Translations under genes and position numbers: made by a program | Notes under the pieces: generated by a model | Told to the model about the DNA's origin: nothing | Database searches by the model: none | Seen by the model: the letters and a program-made list of their open reading frames with translations, nothing else | From: Bacteroidales bacterium | Lineage (GTDB): Bacteria > Bacteroidota > Bacteroidia > Bacteroidales > Marinilabiliaceae | NCBI GenBank assembly: GCA_017960905.1 | Contig: JAGCYH010000054.1 | Span: 1 to 58,752, forward strand | Direction: 5' to 3' | Length of the DNA: 58,752 bases | Part shown: piece after piece, positions 8,156 through 15,347 of the stretch | Layout of the letters: the number at the start of each line of letters is the position of its first letter | Numbering within the stretch: the first letter of the stretch is position 1

Positions 8156-10039
8156 ATGAGAAAGTTTCTGTGTTTCATCGTTGCGTGTTTGTGTATGTCG
8201 CCGGCCTTCGCCGACGACGGCGGAACTTCGTATCCCGAAGATTGGACTTACGGCAATATTTACGTGAAAGAGCCCAACAAGAGCATTGCTTTGGAAAAAG
8301 AATATATGTATGTGACGGGTGATAGAATCAATGCCGTTTTCAGTTTCCGTAACACAACCGATTCCACCGTTGTGGTGCCTTGCGCATTCCCAGTCGTGGT
8401 GAATATCCCGATCGAACTCGATGGTGGACGCATAATCTTAGGTGATAGCTATCATACGGAAATAGACATGACAGTATGGAAAATCGTATTGAATAAAAAA
8501 GATGGATTTTTGTCCCATGATGATTTTTGGCAGTTGTTGATGACAGGGAGCGAATTGTTGGAGTATGACAAAAAATTGCGTGTGATGACCTATCCCGATT
8601 ATATTGCGGAGTATGAGCTGCAGGGCGGTATATACGAAGGCTGCAAAATAGAACAGGACGGGAACCCAATAGAGCTGAAAAATGTTGGTATAGAGACAAA
8701 TGTGGAGATCTTCGATACAGATACGAACGAAAGAGTCAGTGGCGAAGTTGAGTTGGTGTTGCATTTTTATCACGAACTAAAGTTTCAGCCAAATACGTTG
8801 TCAAAAGTAAGCGTTGATTATAGTGTAAATATGAGCGGACGCTGTTATGATGGTTGCTCATACACTTTTTATTACGACATTTCTACAGGCGCTACATGGA
8901 AAGACGGCGTTATTGGGTCGTTTGTTATGCTGACCGATTATGAAGTGGGAAAAACTGAAGGCCTCTATAAGACACAACTGGTGCCTTATAGTATTTTTAG
9001 TGCTAGAAACTATAAGCCGGTTGACCGCTTCAGGTTCTGGGGAAGCGATGTAGAAACAAATAAAATGTATAAGCGGAATTATCCAGGGGAAACTGAATAT
9101 TATGGAGTAGATACATTAACTCAAATCGCGTTACGCGGTATTAATGAGATTGAGGCTGTAGTAATAGAACAACAAGAAAACTTCTTGAGTGAACCATTGC
9201 AGCCTGCTGACATTTTGATCTTGGCTGACGTAGTAAAAGGACTTGAAGAACACCTCACGCCGTCTTTTGTCAATGGCAGGTTCGGTTTTAAAATCGCGGA
9301 ACCTTGCGTTGGACCTTTCATCGCTAATGGTTATGTCGATTCTAAACTATCCGAGAAAAACAAACATTATTTTTATTATGAGGTTTATGAAGGCAGAGAA
9401 CCTCAAATGTCAACTCTGCAAAAGGACTATGTGTGGGAAAGATACAGCCGAATAAAAAGTGCGACTCTGAAAAGTATCGATGAAGGCTGGTCCGAGACGC
9501 TATATTTGAACGACCGATTCCCTGCATATCCTTACGAAATGAGTTCGAATTTCAACGACGGCTGGTATGGCTCTAATGCGGTGCATCGTGTCAGGGTCTT
9601 GCGCCCTGGCACGTATGAGTTTGAGGTCAACAGCGTGTGGCCGGGCGCTCAGTCCGACTCGGTCGGACTGAGCCACGTATGGTTTTATCCGTTCAGCGCC
9701 GACCTGCTGTCGATACTCGACGAAGATGCCAAAAGCCCGATGCCACTCTTCACCGACGTGATGAATAAGGTTGTGCAAATACAGCTCAGCGACGAAGAAC
9801 CCGACTTGGGAGATATTGATCTTGGTGATTATTTCGATGAGACAGAAGACGAGACGGATACTGTAGTTGTTGAGAAAAAACGTTCAGAGCCTCGCTCGGT
9901 GGACGTTGAGCCAATAAACAAAGAGCCAAACGAAATACATAAGCCAAACATAGTTCTGCTTGGTCTTGTCATTGCTGCGGTGCTTGGCTTGGCCGTGTTC
10001 GCCATCAGAGCCGTTGTGCGAAGAAAAAAGAAGCAATAA
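8156..10039 (+). CDS. Hypothetical exported protein with C-terminal membrane anchor
   Basis: A 627-residue protein of no recognised family. It starts with a clear signal peptide (MRKFLCFIVACLCMSPAFA) and ends with an acidic, low-complexity linker (about 545-590) followed by one membrane helix (IVLLGLVIAAVLGLAVFAI) and the basic tail RRKKKQ. The topology is thus a large extracytoplasmic domain anchored in the inner membrane by its C-terminus. The ectodomain is rich in beta-prone and aromatic stretches and has few cysteines. It lies 72 bases after the M64 peptidase gene on the same strand. No catalytic motif is visible. Confidence 0.75.
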   Translation: MRKFLCFIVACLCMSPAFADDGGTSYPEDWTYGNIYVKEPNKSIALEKEYMYVTGDRINAVFSFRNTTDSTVVVPCAFPVVVNIPIELDGGRIILGDSYHTEIDMTVWKIVLNKKDGFLSHDDFWQLLMTGSELLEYDKKLRVMTYPDYIAEYELQGGIYEGCKIEQDGNPIELKNVGIETNVEIFDTDTNERVSGEVELVLHFYHELKFQPNTLSKVSVDYSVNMSGRCYDGCSYTFYYDISTGATWKDGVIGSFVMLTDYEVGKTEGLYKTQLVPYSIFSARNYKPVDRFRFWGSDVETNKMYKRNYPGETEYYGVDTLTQIALRGINEIEAVVIEQQENFLSEPLQPADILILADVVKGLEEHLTPSFVNGRFGFKIAEPCVGPFIANGYVDSKLSEKNKHYFYYEVYEGREPQMSTLQKDYVWERYSRIKSATLKSIDEGWSETLYLNDRFPAYPYEMSSNFNDGWYGSNAVHRVRVLRPGTYEFEVNSVWPGAQSDSVGLSHVWFYPFSADLLSILDEDAKSPMPLFTDVMNKVVQIQLSDEEPDLGDIDLGDYFDETEDETDTVVVEKKRSEPRSVDVEPINKEPNEIHKPNIVLLGLVIAAVLGLAVFAIRAVVRRKKKQ

Positions 10040-10040
10040 A

Positions 10041-10072
10041 ATTTGCAAAAATCGGACAGAGGGGGTATTTTT
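10041..10072 (+). promoter_or_regulatory. Promoter of glnN
   Basis: TTTG at 10041-10044 and TATTTTTG at 10065-10072 are separated by 20 bases, a good Bacteroidota promoter. The resulting leader of roughly 80 bases contains a small hairpin with CCCCAT (10114-10119) paired to ATGGGG (10125-10130) around a GAAAA loop, 25 bases before the start codon. Confidence 0.65.
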
Positions 10073-10155
10073 GCGGTGTTTTTCGAGGAAAAAGTGTGTT
10101 TTTGCCGAAAGCACCCCATGAAAAATGGGGGTATAACACAAAAAACTGATAAAAT

Positions 10156-12342
10156 ATGGCAATATTACGTTTTAAGGCACTTACTGACCTGATGAACAAA
10201 AAAGTGCCCGACATGACATTCCCGTCGCAGCGGGTGTCCGATTTCTATGGCGAACTCGTCTTCAACGACGAAGCTATGAAACGCTACCTTCAAGGCTCTG
10301 TGTATGAGGAAATTAAAAACATCATCGCCAATGGCGAACTCATCAACCGCAACATCGCCGACGGCGTAGCCGCCGGCATGAAAGCGTGGGCTATCGACCA
10401 CGGAGCAGTGCACTACAGCCACTGGTTCCAACCCCTCACCGACGGCACCGCCGAGAAGCACGACGGCTTCATCAACTACGGTCCCGACGGCAACATCATC
10501 GAAGAGTTTTCGGGCAAGCACCTCGCACAGCAGGAACCCGATGCGTCGTCGTTCCCGAGCGGCGGCATCCGCCAGACATTCGAGGCACGCGGTTATACCG
10601 CGTGGGATGTCTCTTCGCCTGCTTTTATAGTCGGTTCAACACTTTGTATACCAACTATTTTCATATCGTACAACGGTGATGCGCTCGACTATAAGATGCC
10701 TTTGCTGCGCGCTTTGCACGCAGTAGATAAGGCCGCTGTCGATGTATGCCAGTATTTCGACAAGAACATTACCAAGGTGCACTCCAACCTCGGTTGGGAG
10801 CAGGAGTATTTCCTTGTCGATGAGGGACTTTACATGGCCCGTCCCGACCTGATGCTTACGGGCCGTACACTTATGGGGCACCAGTCGCCCAAAGACCAGC
10901 AGCTCGACGACCACTACTTCGGGTCGATACCCGAGCGCGTGGCCTACTTCATGCGCGACCTTGAAATAGAGAGCCAGCGACTTGGAATACCTGTGAAAAC
11001 GCGGCACAACGAAGTTGCGCCGAACCAGTTCGAACTGGCTCCCATCTACGAGGAGTGCAACCTCGCCAACGACCATAACCAGCTGGTTATGGACCTGATG
11101 AAAAAACTGGCCAAACATCATGGTTTTGAGGTGCTTCTGCACGAGAAACCGTTTGCCGGTGTCAACGGCTCGGGCAAGCACTGCAATTGGTCGCTCGGCA
11201 CCGATACGGGCATCAATCTTTTTGCCCCGGGCAAAAACCCGAAGGGTAACATGCTCTTTATCACGTTCTTAACCAATGTGATGGCTGCCGTGCACAAAGG
11301 TCAGGATTTGCTGCGTTCAATGATACTCAACGCCACCAACCAGCATCGCTTAGGCGCCAATGAAGCACCGCCTGCCATAATATCCATATTCCTCGGTTCG
11401 CAGATATCGAGCATGCTCGACAAGATAGCCGAAAAAGTGTCGGACTCGAAGATGACGCCCGAAGAGAAGACCGAGCTGAAGCTCGGTGTGGGCCGTCTGC
11501 CCGAAATATTGGTCGACAACACCGACCGCAACCGCACCTCGCCCTTCGCCTTCACCGGCGACCGCTTCGAGTTCCGTGCAGTTGGCTCGTCGGCCAACTG
11601 CGCCGGCGCTATGACAGCTCTCAACGCCATGCTCGCCGAGCAGCTCGTCGACTTCAAAAACAAGGTCGATGAACTTATCGAGAACGGCGTGAAGAAGGAT
11701 GAGGCTCTGTTCCAGATGGTTAGAAACCTCATTCTTGAGTCGGCCCCGATACATTTCGACGGCAACGGCTACGCCGACGACTGGAAGCGCGAGGCCGCCG
11801 AGCGCGGACTGACGAACATAACGAGTGTGCCCGAGTCGCTCTCGAAGATGCTCACCGAGCACGCCAAAAAAGTGTTTGTCGGTCAGGGCATTCTGAGCGA
11901 GCGTGAACTCGAAGCCCGTCACGAGGTTGAGATAGAGAAGTTTGTGAAGAAAGTGCAGATTGAGTCGCGCGTACTGGGCGACCTTGTGCTCAACCACATT
12001 CTGCCTATCGCCATCAACTATCAGAACGTGCTGATAAACAACGTGAAAGGAATGCGCGACGTATTCGGCGGCGATGCCGAGCAACTCACCGAGAATGAGC
12101 GTCAGCTCATTCGCAAGGTGTCGGAGCATGTGTCGGTGATACGTGGCAAGGTGGGCGAGATGATAGAAGCCCGCAAAGAGTGCAACCGCATTGAAAATGC
12201 GGTTGACAAGGCCTTTGCGTACGACCAGCGCGTGCAACCGTTCCTCGCCGAGATTCGCCACCACGTCGATGAGCTCGAATTCATCATCGACAACGAGATG
12301 TGGCCACTGCCGAAGTACCGCGAATTGCTGTTTTTCAGATGA
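10156..12342 (+). CDS. glnN: Glutamine synthetase, type III
   Basis: A 728-residue protein, the length typical of the large GSIII class, which forms dodecamers and makes glutamine from glutamate, ammonia and ATP. The N-terminus (FPSQRVSDFYGELVFND) is the GSIII-specific region. Catalytic-domain landmarks include GWEQEYFLVDEG, the glutamate/ATP-binding stretch RHNEVAPNQFELAPIYEE, the loop HEKPFAGVNGSGKHCNWS, and NRTSPFAFTGDRFEFRAVGSSAN. The C-terminal part is the GSIII helical extension. It is transcribed from its own promoter, with no partner gene close downstream. GSIII is the main assimilatory glutamine synthetase in many Bacteroidales. Confidence 0.97.
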   Translation: MAILRFKALTDLMNKKVPDMTFPSQRVSDFYGELVFNDEAMKRYLQGSVYEEIKNIIANGELINRNIADGVAAGMKAWAIDHGAVHYSHWFQPLTDGTAEKHDGFINYGPDGNIIEEFSGKHLAQQEPDASSFPSGGIRQTFEARGYTAWDVSSPAFIVGSTLCIPTIFISYNGDALDYKMPLLRALHAVDKAAVDVCQYFDKNITKVHSNLGWEQEYFLVDEGLYMARPDLMLTGRTLMGHQSPKDQQLDDHYFGSIPERVAYFMRDLEIESQRLGIPVKTRHNEVAPNQFELAPIYEECNLANDHNQLVMDLMKKLAKHHGFEVLLHEKPFAGVNGSGKHCNWSLGTDTGINLFAPGKNPKGNMLFITFLTNVMAAVHKGQDLLRSMILNATNQHRLGANEAPPAIISIFLGSQISSMLDKIAEKVSDSKMTPEEKTELKLGVGRLPEILVDNTDRNRTSPFAFTGDRFEFRAVGSSANCAGAMTALNAMLAEQLVDFKNKVDELIENGVKKDEALFQMVRNLILESAPIHFDGNGYADDWKREAAERGLTNITSVPESLSKMLTEHAKKVFVGQGILSERELEARHEVEIEKFVKKVQIESRVLGDLVLNHILPIAINYQNVLINNVKGMRDVFGGDAEQLTENERQLIRKVSEHVSVIRGKVGEMIEARKECNRIENAVDKAFAYDQRVQPFLAEIRHHVDELEFIIDNEMWPLPKYRELLFFR

Positions 12343-12390
12343 TTAAAATAAAAAAATGCAATAGAATGTTTTTTTTATAAAAAAACATAT

Positions 12391-12398
12391 TACATTTG
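12391..12398 (+). promoter_or_regulatory. -7 promoter element of the barrel protein gene
   Basis: TACATTTG matches TAnnTTTG, 28 bases before the ATG at 12427. The upstream region is T-rich, with no clear TTTG at the standard distance. Confidence 0.55.
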
Positions 12399-12426
12399 CA
12401 GAATATAAACATAAAATAATATCAGT

Positions 12427-13044
12427 ATGAAAAAGATCAAAATCGCAATCGCGGCGTTGTTGCTTATAGCAATGAATTCGTTCGCAGAGACAAACGTAGG
12501 CATTAAAGCCGGTATGAACTTCAGTAACGTGAATGAGAAATTCGACGGTACCAAAAATGACGAAAACAAGATGCTTCTTGGCTATCATGCAGGTCTTTAC
12601 GCCGACTTCGACCTTATTGGTGAGTCAATTCAGTTGGAGACAGGCCTGACTCTCGAAAACAAAGGTAGCAAATACGAGGAGAAATTTTTGGGCAAGAAAA
12701 TCGATGTTAAAACATCGCTGACTTATCTGACAATTCCTGTTAACGCACGTCTGAATCTCGATGTAGCTGGCTTAAAGGTATATGGTTTGGCTGGTCCGAC
12801 AATCGGTGTTGCTATCTCTGGTAAATACAAATCTGACGACGAGTCGGAGGATATTGATTTCGGTAGCAAAGATTCGGAGATGAAACGTCTGAACATTGGT
12901 CTGTTGGTTGGCGCCGGTATTACACTTGAGAACAATTTCGGCTTCCGCGTTGGCTACGATGTTGGTTTGTCGAACTTGAGCAATGCCGACAAGTACAAAT
13001 ACAAGACTGGCACATTAAGCCTCTCACTTACTTATGATTTTTAA
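12427..13044 (+). CDS. Outer-membrane beta-barrel protein (porin/PorT-like family)
   Basis: A 205-residue protein with a signal peptide (about 1-20, ending SFA) and a mature chain of alternating beta strands. NVGIKAGMNFSNV at the N-terminus is typical of the outer-membrane beta-barrel domain of Bacteroidota PorT-like proteins. The chain ends in TLSLTYDF, a terminal aromatic that serves as the BAM recognition signal. It is probably an eight-stranded barrel. Its function is unknown. A strong terminator follows, and a diverged copy of its 3' end plus terminator is found about 600 bases downstream, beyond hicBA. Confidence 0.88.
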   Translation: MKKIKIAIAALLLIAMNSFAETNVGIKAGMNFSNVNEKFDGTKNDENKMLLGYHAGLYADFDLIGESIQLETGLTLENKGSKYEEKFLGKKIDVKTSLTYLTIPVNARLNLDVAGLKVYGLAGPTIGVAISGKYKSDDESEDIDFGSKDSEMKRLNIGLLVGAGITLENNFGFRVGYDVGLSNLSNADKYKYKTGTLSLSLTYDF

Positions 13045-13071
13045 TAACGTATTGTAAATCATAAATTTAAA

Positions 13072-13109
13072 ACAAACGCTGCCAGATTCCTGGCAGCGTT
13101 TGTCTTTCT
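13072..13109 (+). terminator. Intrinsic terminator after the barrel protein gene
   Basis: A perfect 13-bp stem, ACAAACGCTGCCA (13072-13084) with TGGCAGCGTTTGT (13091-13103), encloses the loop GATTCC and is followed by CTTTCT. It stands between the barrel gene and the convergent hicA, and may act in both directions. Confidence 0.82.
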
Positions 13110-13126
13110 AATATTGTGATAGTAAA

Positions 13127-13324
13127 CTAATTATGACCAATTACGGGTATACCTAATTGTTTGCAGATTCTGATTGCTAAAGCATCGCAGATATCGTTAT
13201 GCAGAGGTACAATAGTTTGTGCGTTTGTTTTGAGATTTTTGAATTGTGCATGACTTCCCTTTTGTCTCCCTGTAGGATAACAGTCATATTGTCTCAAGTG
13301 TTTTAGAAACTTTTCTTTTTTCAT
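13127..13324 (-). CDS. hicA: HicA-type mRNA interferase toxin
   Basis: A 65-residue dsRBD-like protein. The start MKKEKFLKHLRQ at 13324 overlaps the hicB stop (ATGA). The core YPTGRQKGSHAQFKN carries the conserved G-S-H with the catalytic histidine, followed by a strand ending in TIVPLHNDI. HicA toxins cleave mRNA when not held by HicB. The gene lies second in its operon, opposite to the classical hicA-first order but common in other lineages. It appears intact. Confidence 0.88.
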   Translation of the reverse strand: MKKEKFLKHLRQYDCYPTGRQKGSHAQFKNLKTNAQTIVPLHNDICDALAIRICKQLGIPVIGHN

Positions 13325-13536
13325 AATACTAAATTTCGGTGAAGCACTTTCCGACCTTTGTAAGTCTCTTTTATTTCGTCTTTCTGACACTCAATAGCGA
13401 GGTCAATGGCCTCTTTCATATTCTCCATTAGTTCTTTGAGTGTCTGGCCCTGGCTTATCGCAGCGGGGAATTCGCAACATTGCCCCACATACCATCCCGT
13501 TTTTTCGTCTTTCTCTATTATCACCGAGTATTTCAT
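13321..13536 (-). CDS. hicB: HicB-type antitoxin
   Basis: A 71-residue protein with the HicB partial RNase H-like fold: MKYSVIIEKDEKTGWYVGQ, then CEFPAAISQGQTLKELMENM and the helix EAIDLAIE. It neutralises the HicA encoded by the overlapping downstream gene. The usual C-terminal DNA-binding domain is missing or very short: after the core only about 20 mostly charged residues remain. This protein may therefore bind toxin without acting as a full repressor. A -7 element lies 24 bases upstream. Confidence 0.87.
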   Translation of the reverse strand: MKYSVIIEKDEKTGWYVGQCCEFPAAISQGQTLKELMENMKEAIDLAIECQKDEIKETYKGRKVLHRNLVL

Positions 13537-13559
13537 GTCTGAATAGTTTTATTTTTTTG

Positions 13560-13567
13560 CAAATATA
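13560..13567 (-). promoter_or_regulatory. -7 promoter element of hicBA
   Basis: On the minus strand the bases read TATATTTG, a perfect TAnnTTTG, placed 24 bases before the hicB ATG. Just upstream (13577-13590) two ACGT tetramers spaced by six bases could be part of an operator, but this is weak. Confidence 0.55.
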
Positions 13568-13642
13568 ATCTGTTTTACGTGAATACGTCAGAAATCACTA
13601 GGTTTTTATAAAAAAACTCTGAAAAATAACATAGGATTTTCA

Positions 13643-13711
13643 GATTTTTAATAAACCCTAACAAATCATAATTTTAAAAAAAGGCTGTCAGATTTCTGAC
13701 AGCCTTTTTTT
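13643..13711 (+). repeat. Diverged copy of the barrel gene 3' end and terminator
   Basis: Bases 13643-13711 align with 13036-13103 almost without gaps. Both begin GATTTTTAATAA, which in the first copy encodes the final Asp-Phe-stop of the barrel protein. Both continue with AAATCATAA and TTTAAAA and end in a hairpin around CAGATT(C/T)CTG. In the second copy the stem is 13676-13691 with 13696-13711, followed by a T-run. The two copies flank hicBA. The second is a functional-looking terminator although no plus-strand gene precedes it. Confidence 0.65.
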
Positions 13712-13739
13712 GTCGGAAAACTATAAAGAATTAATTTTG
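13709..13739 (+). promoter_or_regulatory. Promoter of the coiled-coil secreted protein gene
   Basis: TTTG (13709-13712) and TAATTTTG (13732-13739) are separated by 19 bases, a near-ideal Bacteroidota promoter. The -33 element is formed by the end of the preceding terminator's T-run. The leader of roughly 110 bases contains a perfect 9-bp hairpin, GGCAAAACG (13802-13810) with CGTTTTGCC (13815-13823) around CAAG, 32 bases before the ATG. The rest of the gap between hicB and this gene shows no further gene. Confidence 0.62.
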
Positions 13740-13855
13740 CTTCGCATTACAGAAAGGCGTTGGGCCGCTTTTGGTACAGTGTTTGTATCATGCAGAAAGG
13801 CGGCAAAACGCAAGCGTTTTGCCAAAATATTGATAAACAGATTATTAACTATAAT

Positions 13856-14506
13856 ATGAGAAAAATGAAAAAGTTAATGCTTTTGTTGGTGTCGGCGCTG
13901 GTGGTAGCCAGTGTGTCGGCTCAGACAGCTCAGGACAAGGTAGAAATGGCCAAACAGAAGGCCACTGCATCGTACGAATTAGCAAAGAAAAAACTGCAAA
14001 CATCGCAGCATAAGGTGTTTATGGCCGATTCACTCATCGAAGTGGGCAACCAGATGGTCGATGAAGGCAATGCAGCTATCAAAGAGCTCAACGCTGAGCG
14101 CAAAGACAAAGTGAAAGAGTTCGCCAACGAACGCAAAGGATATAACAAATTCCTCAAAAGCGATGACCGTCAGGTAGTTGCGCAGGCCAATGCCGACATA
14201 AAAGAGCTCGACAAACGCTCGAAAGAAGAGTTGAAAGCCATCGACAACAAACTGAAAGAGGCTGAGAAGAAAGTGTCGAAAGGCCAAGCCAACATTGAAA
14301 AAGGCAAATCGCAGCAAAAACCTGCAGAACAGGCACTTGAGGCTGCCGAGGCTAAATATGCCGACGTGGCTTACAAATACGAACAGGTAACAGGCAACGT
14401 TGCCGAAACATTCGGCAACGCTTTCGACGAACCTAAGAAAAAGAAAGACAAAGAAAAGAAGAAAAAGTCGAAAGACGATGATGAAGATGACGACGACGAC
14501 GATTAA
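13856..14506 (+). CDS. Secreted coiled-coil protein with acidic tail
   Basis: Predicted 216-residue protein. The ATG at 13856 (or 13865, MKKLML) gives a clear signal peptide ending SVSAQ. The mature chain is almost entirely helical and rich in Lys, Glu and Ala, with heptad-like patterns from about residue 25 to 190, so a long coiled coil is likely. The C-terminus is a lysine-rich block followed by a run of aspartates (DDDEDDDDDD). No enzymatic motif is seen. It might be a periplasmic structural or cation-binding protein; this is only a guess. Confidence 0.75.
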   Translation: MRKMKKLMLLLVSALVVASVSAQTAQDKVEMAKQKATASYELAKKKLQTSQHKVFMADSLIEVGNQMVDEGNAAIKELNAERKDKVKEFANERKGYNKFLKSDDRQVVAQANADIKELDKRSKEELKAIDNKLKEAEKKVSKGQANIEKGKSQQKPAEQALEAAEAKYADVAYKYEQVTGNVAETFGNAFDEPKKKKDKEKKKKSKDDDEDDDDDD

Positions 14507-14597
14507 TCGTCGGTCGATCAGTATATTACAGAGCGGCGTCTGAATACGCCGCACCGCTGTGCGTATTCGGCAGCGTTGAACACAAAAAAGTATTAAA

Positions 14598-15269
14598 ATG
14601 ATTTATCGGGGCGGAGCATATTTTATTAGCGGCGTCGATACCGACAGTGGAAAAACCTACGTAACAGCACGTATGGCATCATACTTGCATCATCGGGGTG
14701 TGTCGGTCATCACGCAAAAGCCGGTACAGACTGGTTGTCGGTCGAACATTGCCGACGACCTAATCGAACACAGAAAAGTAATGGGCTGCGGCGCGCTGCC
14801 CGAAGACCGTGAGGGGCGCACTTGCACCTACATCTTCAAAGCGCCGTTTGCGCCGCAATATGCGGCGCAACTCGAAGGCGTGCAAATCGATCTCGACAAC
14901 ATCGACCGCGACATACGCTATCTGCTGTCGCGCTACCGTGTGGTGCTCGTCGAAGGCATTGGCGGACTGATGGTTCCGCTCAACGACGAGTCGATGGTGA
15001 TCGACTACATAGCTTCGCGAAAAATGCCGCTCATTCTCATCACCACTTCGAAAGTTGGGGGCATCAACCACGCGCTGCTGAGCATCGAGGCGTGCAAAAA
15101 CCGCGACATCGATCTTCATACGGTTGTTTACAACCGTATGCCTGGCGACGACAAAGCCATGGCCGACGATACTCTCTCGGTTATCGAGAAGTTCGCCAAG
15201 ACACTTTACCCGCACGTGCAGGTTATCGATTTCAGAAGTTCTGACAGTTTCTGGGACAAAGAGCTTTAA
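14598..15269 (+). CDS. bioD: Dethiobiotin synthase
   Basis: A 223-residue ATP-dependent enzyme closing the ureido ring of dethiobiotin from 7,8-diaminopelargonate and CO2 in biotin synthesis. The P-loop is the BioD form SGVDTDSGKTYVTA near the N-terminus, followed by QKPVQTG, the substrate-binding lysine region. VLVEGIGGLMVPL supplies the second conserved motif. No other biotin gene lies beside it, so the pathway is split in this genome or lies elsewhere. A terminator follows. Confidence 0.93.
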   Translation: MIYRGGAYFISGVDTDSGKTYVTARMASYLHHRGVSVITQKPVQTGCRSNIADDLIEHRKVMGCGALPEDREGRTCTYIFKAPFAPQYAAQLEGVQIDLDNIDRDIRYLLSRYRVVLVEGIGGLMVPLNDESMVIDYIASRKMPLILITTSKVGGINHALLSIEACKNRDIDLHTVVYNRMPGDDKAMADDTLSVIEKFAKTLYPHVQVIDFRSSDSFWDKEL

Positions 15270-15301
15270 TCGTTTTTTGAAGCGCTTAGATTTATGATAT
15301 T

Positions 15302-15347
15302 TAACGGAAAATACTGAGAATCAGTATTTTCCGTTATTCTTTTTTCT
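15302..15347 (+). terminator. Terminator of bioD overlapping the tamB stop codon
   Basis: A perfect 16-bp stem (15302-15317 with 15321-15336, loop GAA) is followed by TTCTTTTTTCTC. The right arm includes the TAA of the convergent tamB gene. The T-run is on the bioD side, so it mainly serves plus-strand transcripts. Confidence 0.82.

Noticed and set aside
14542..14578. Hairpin GAATACGC/GCGTATTC after the coiled-coil gene as terminator
   Set aside because: The stem is only 8 bp with a 21-base loop region and no T-run follows.
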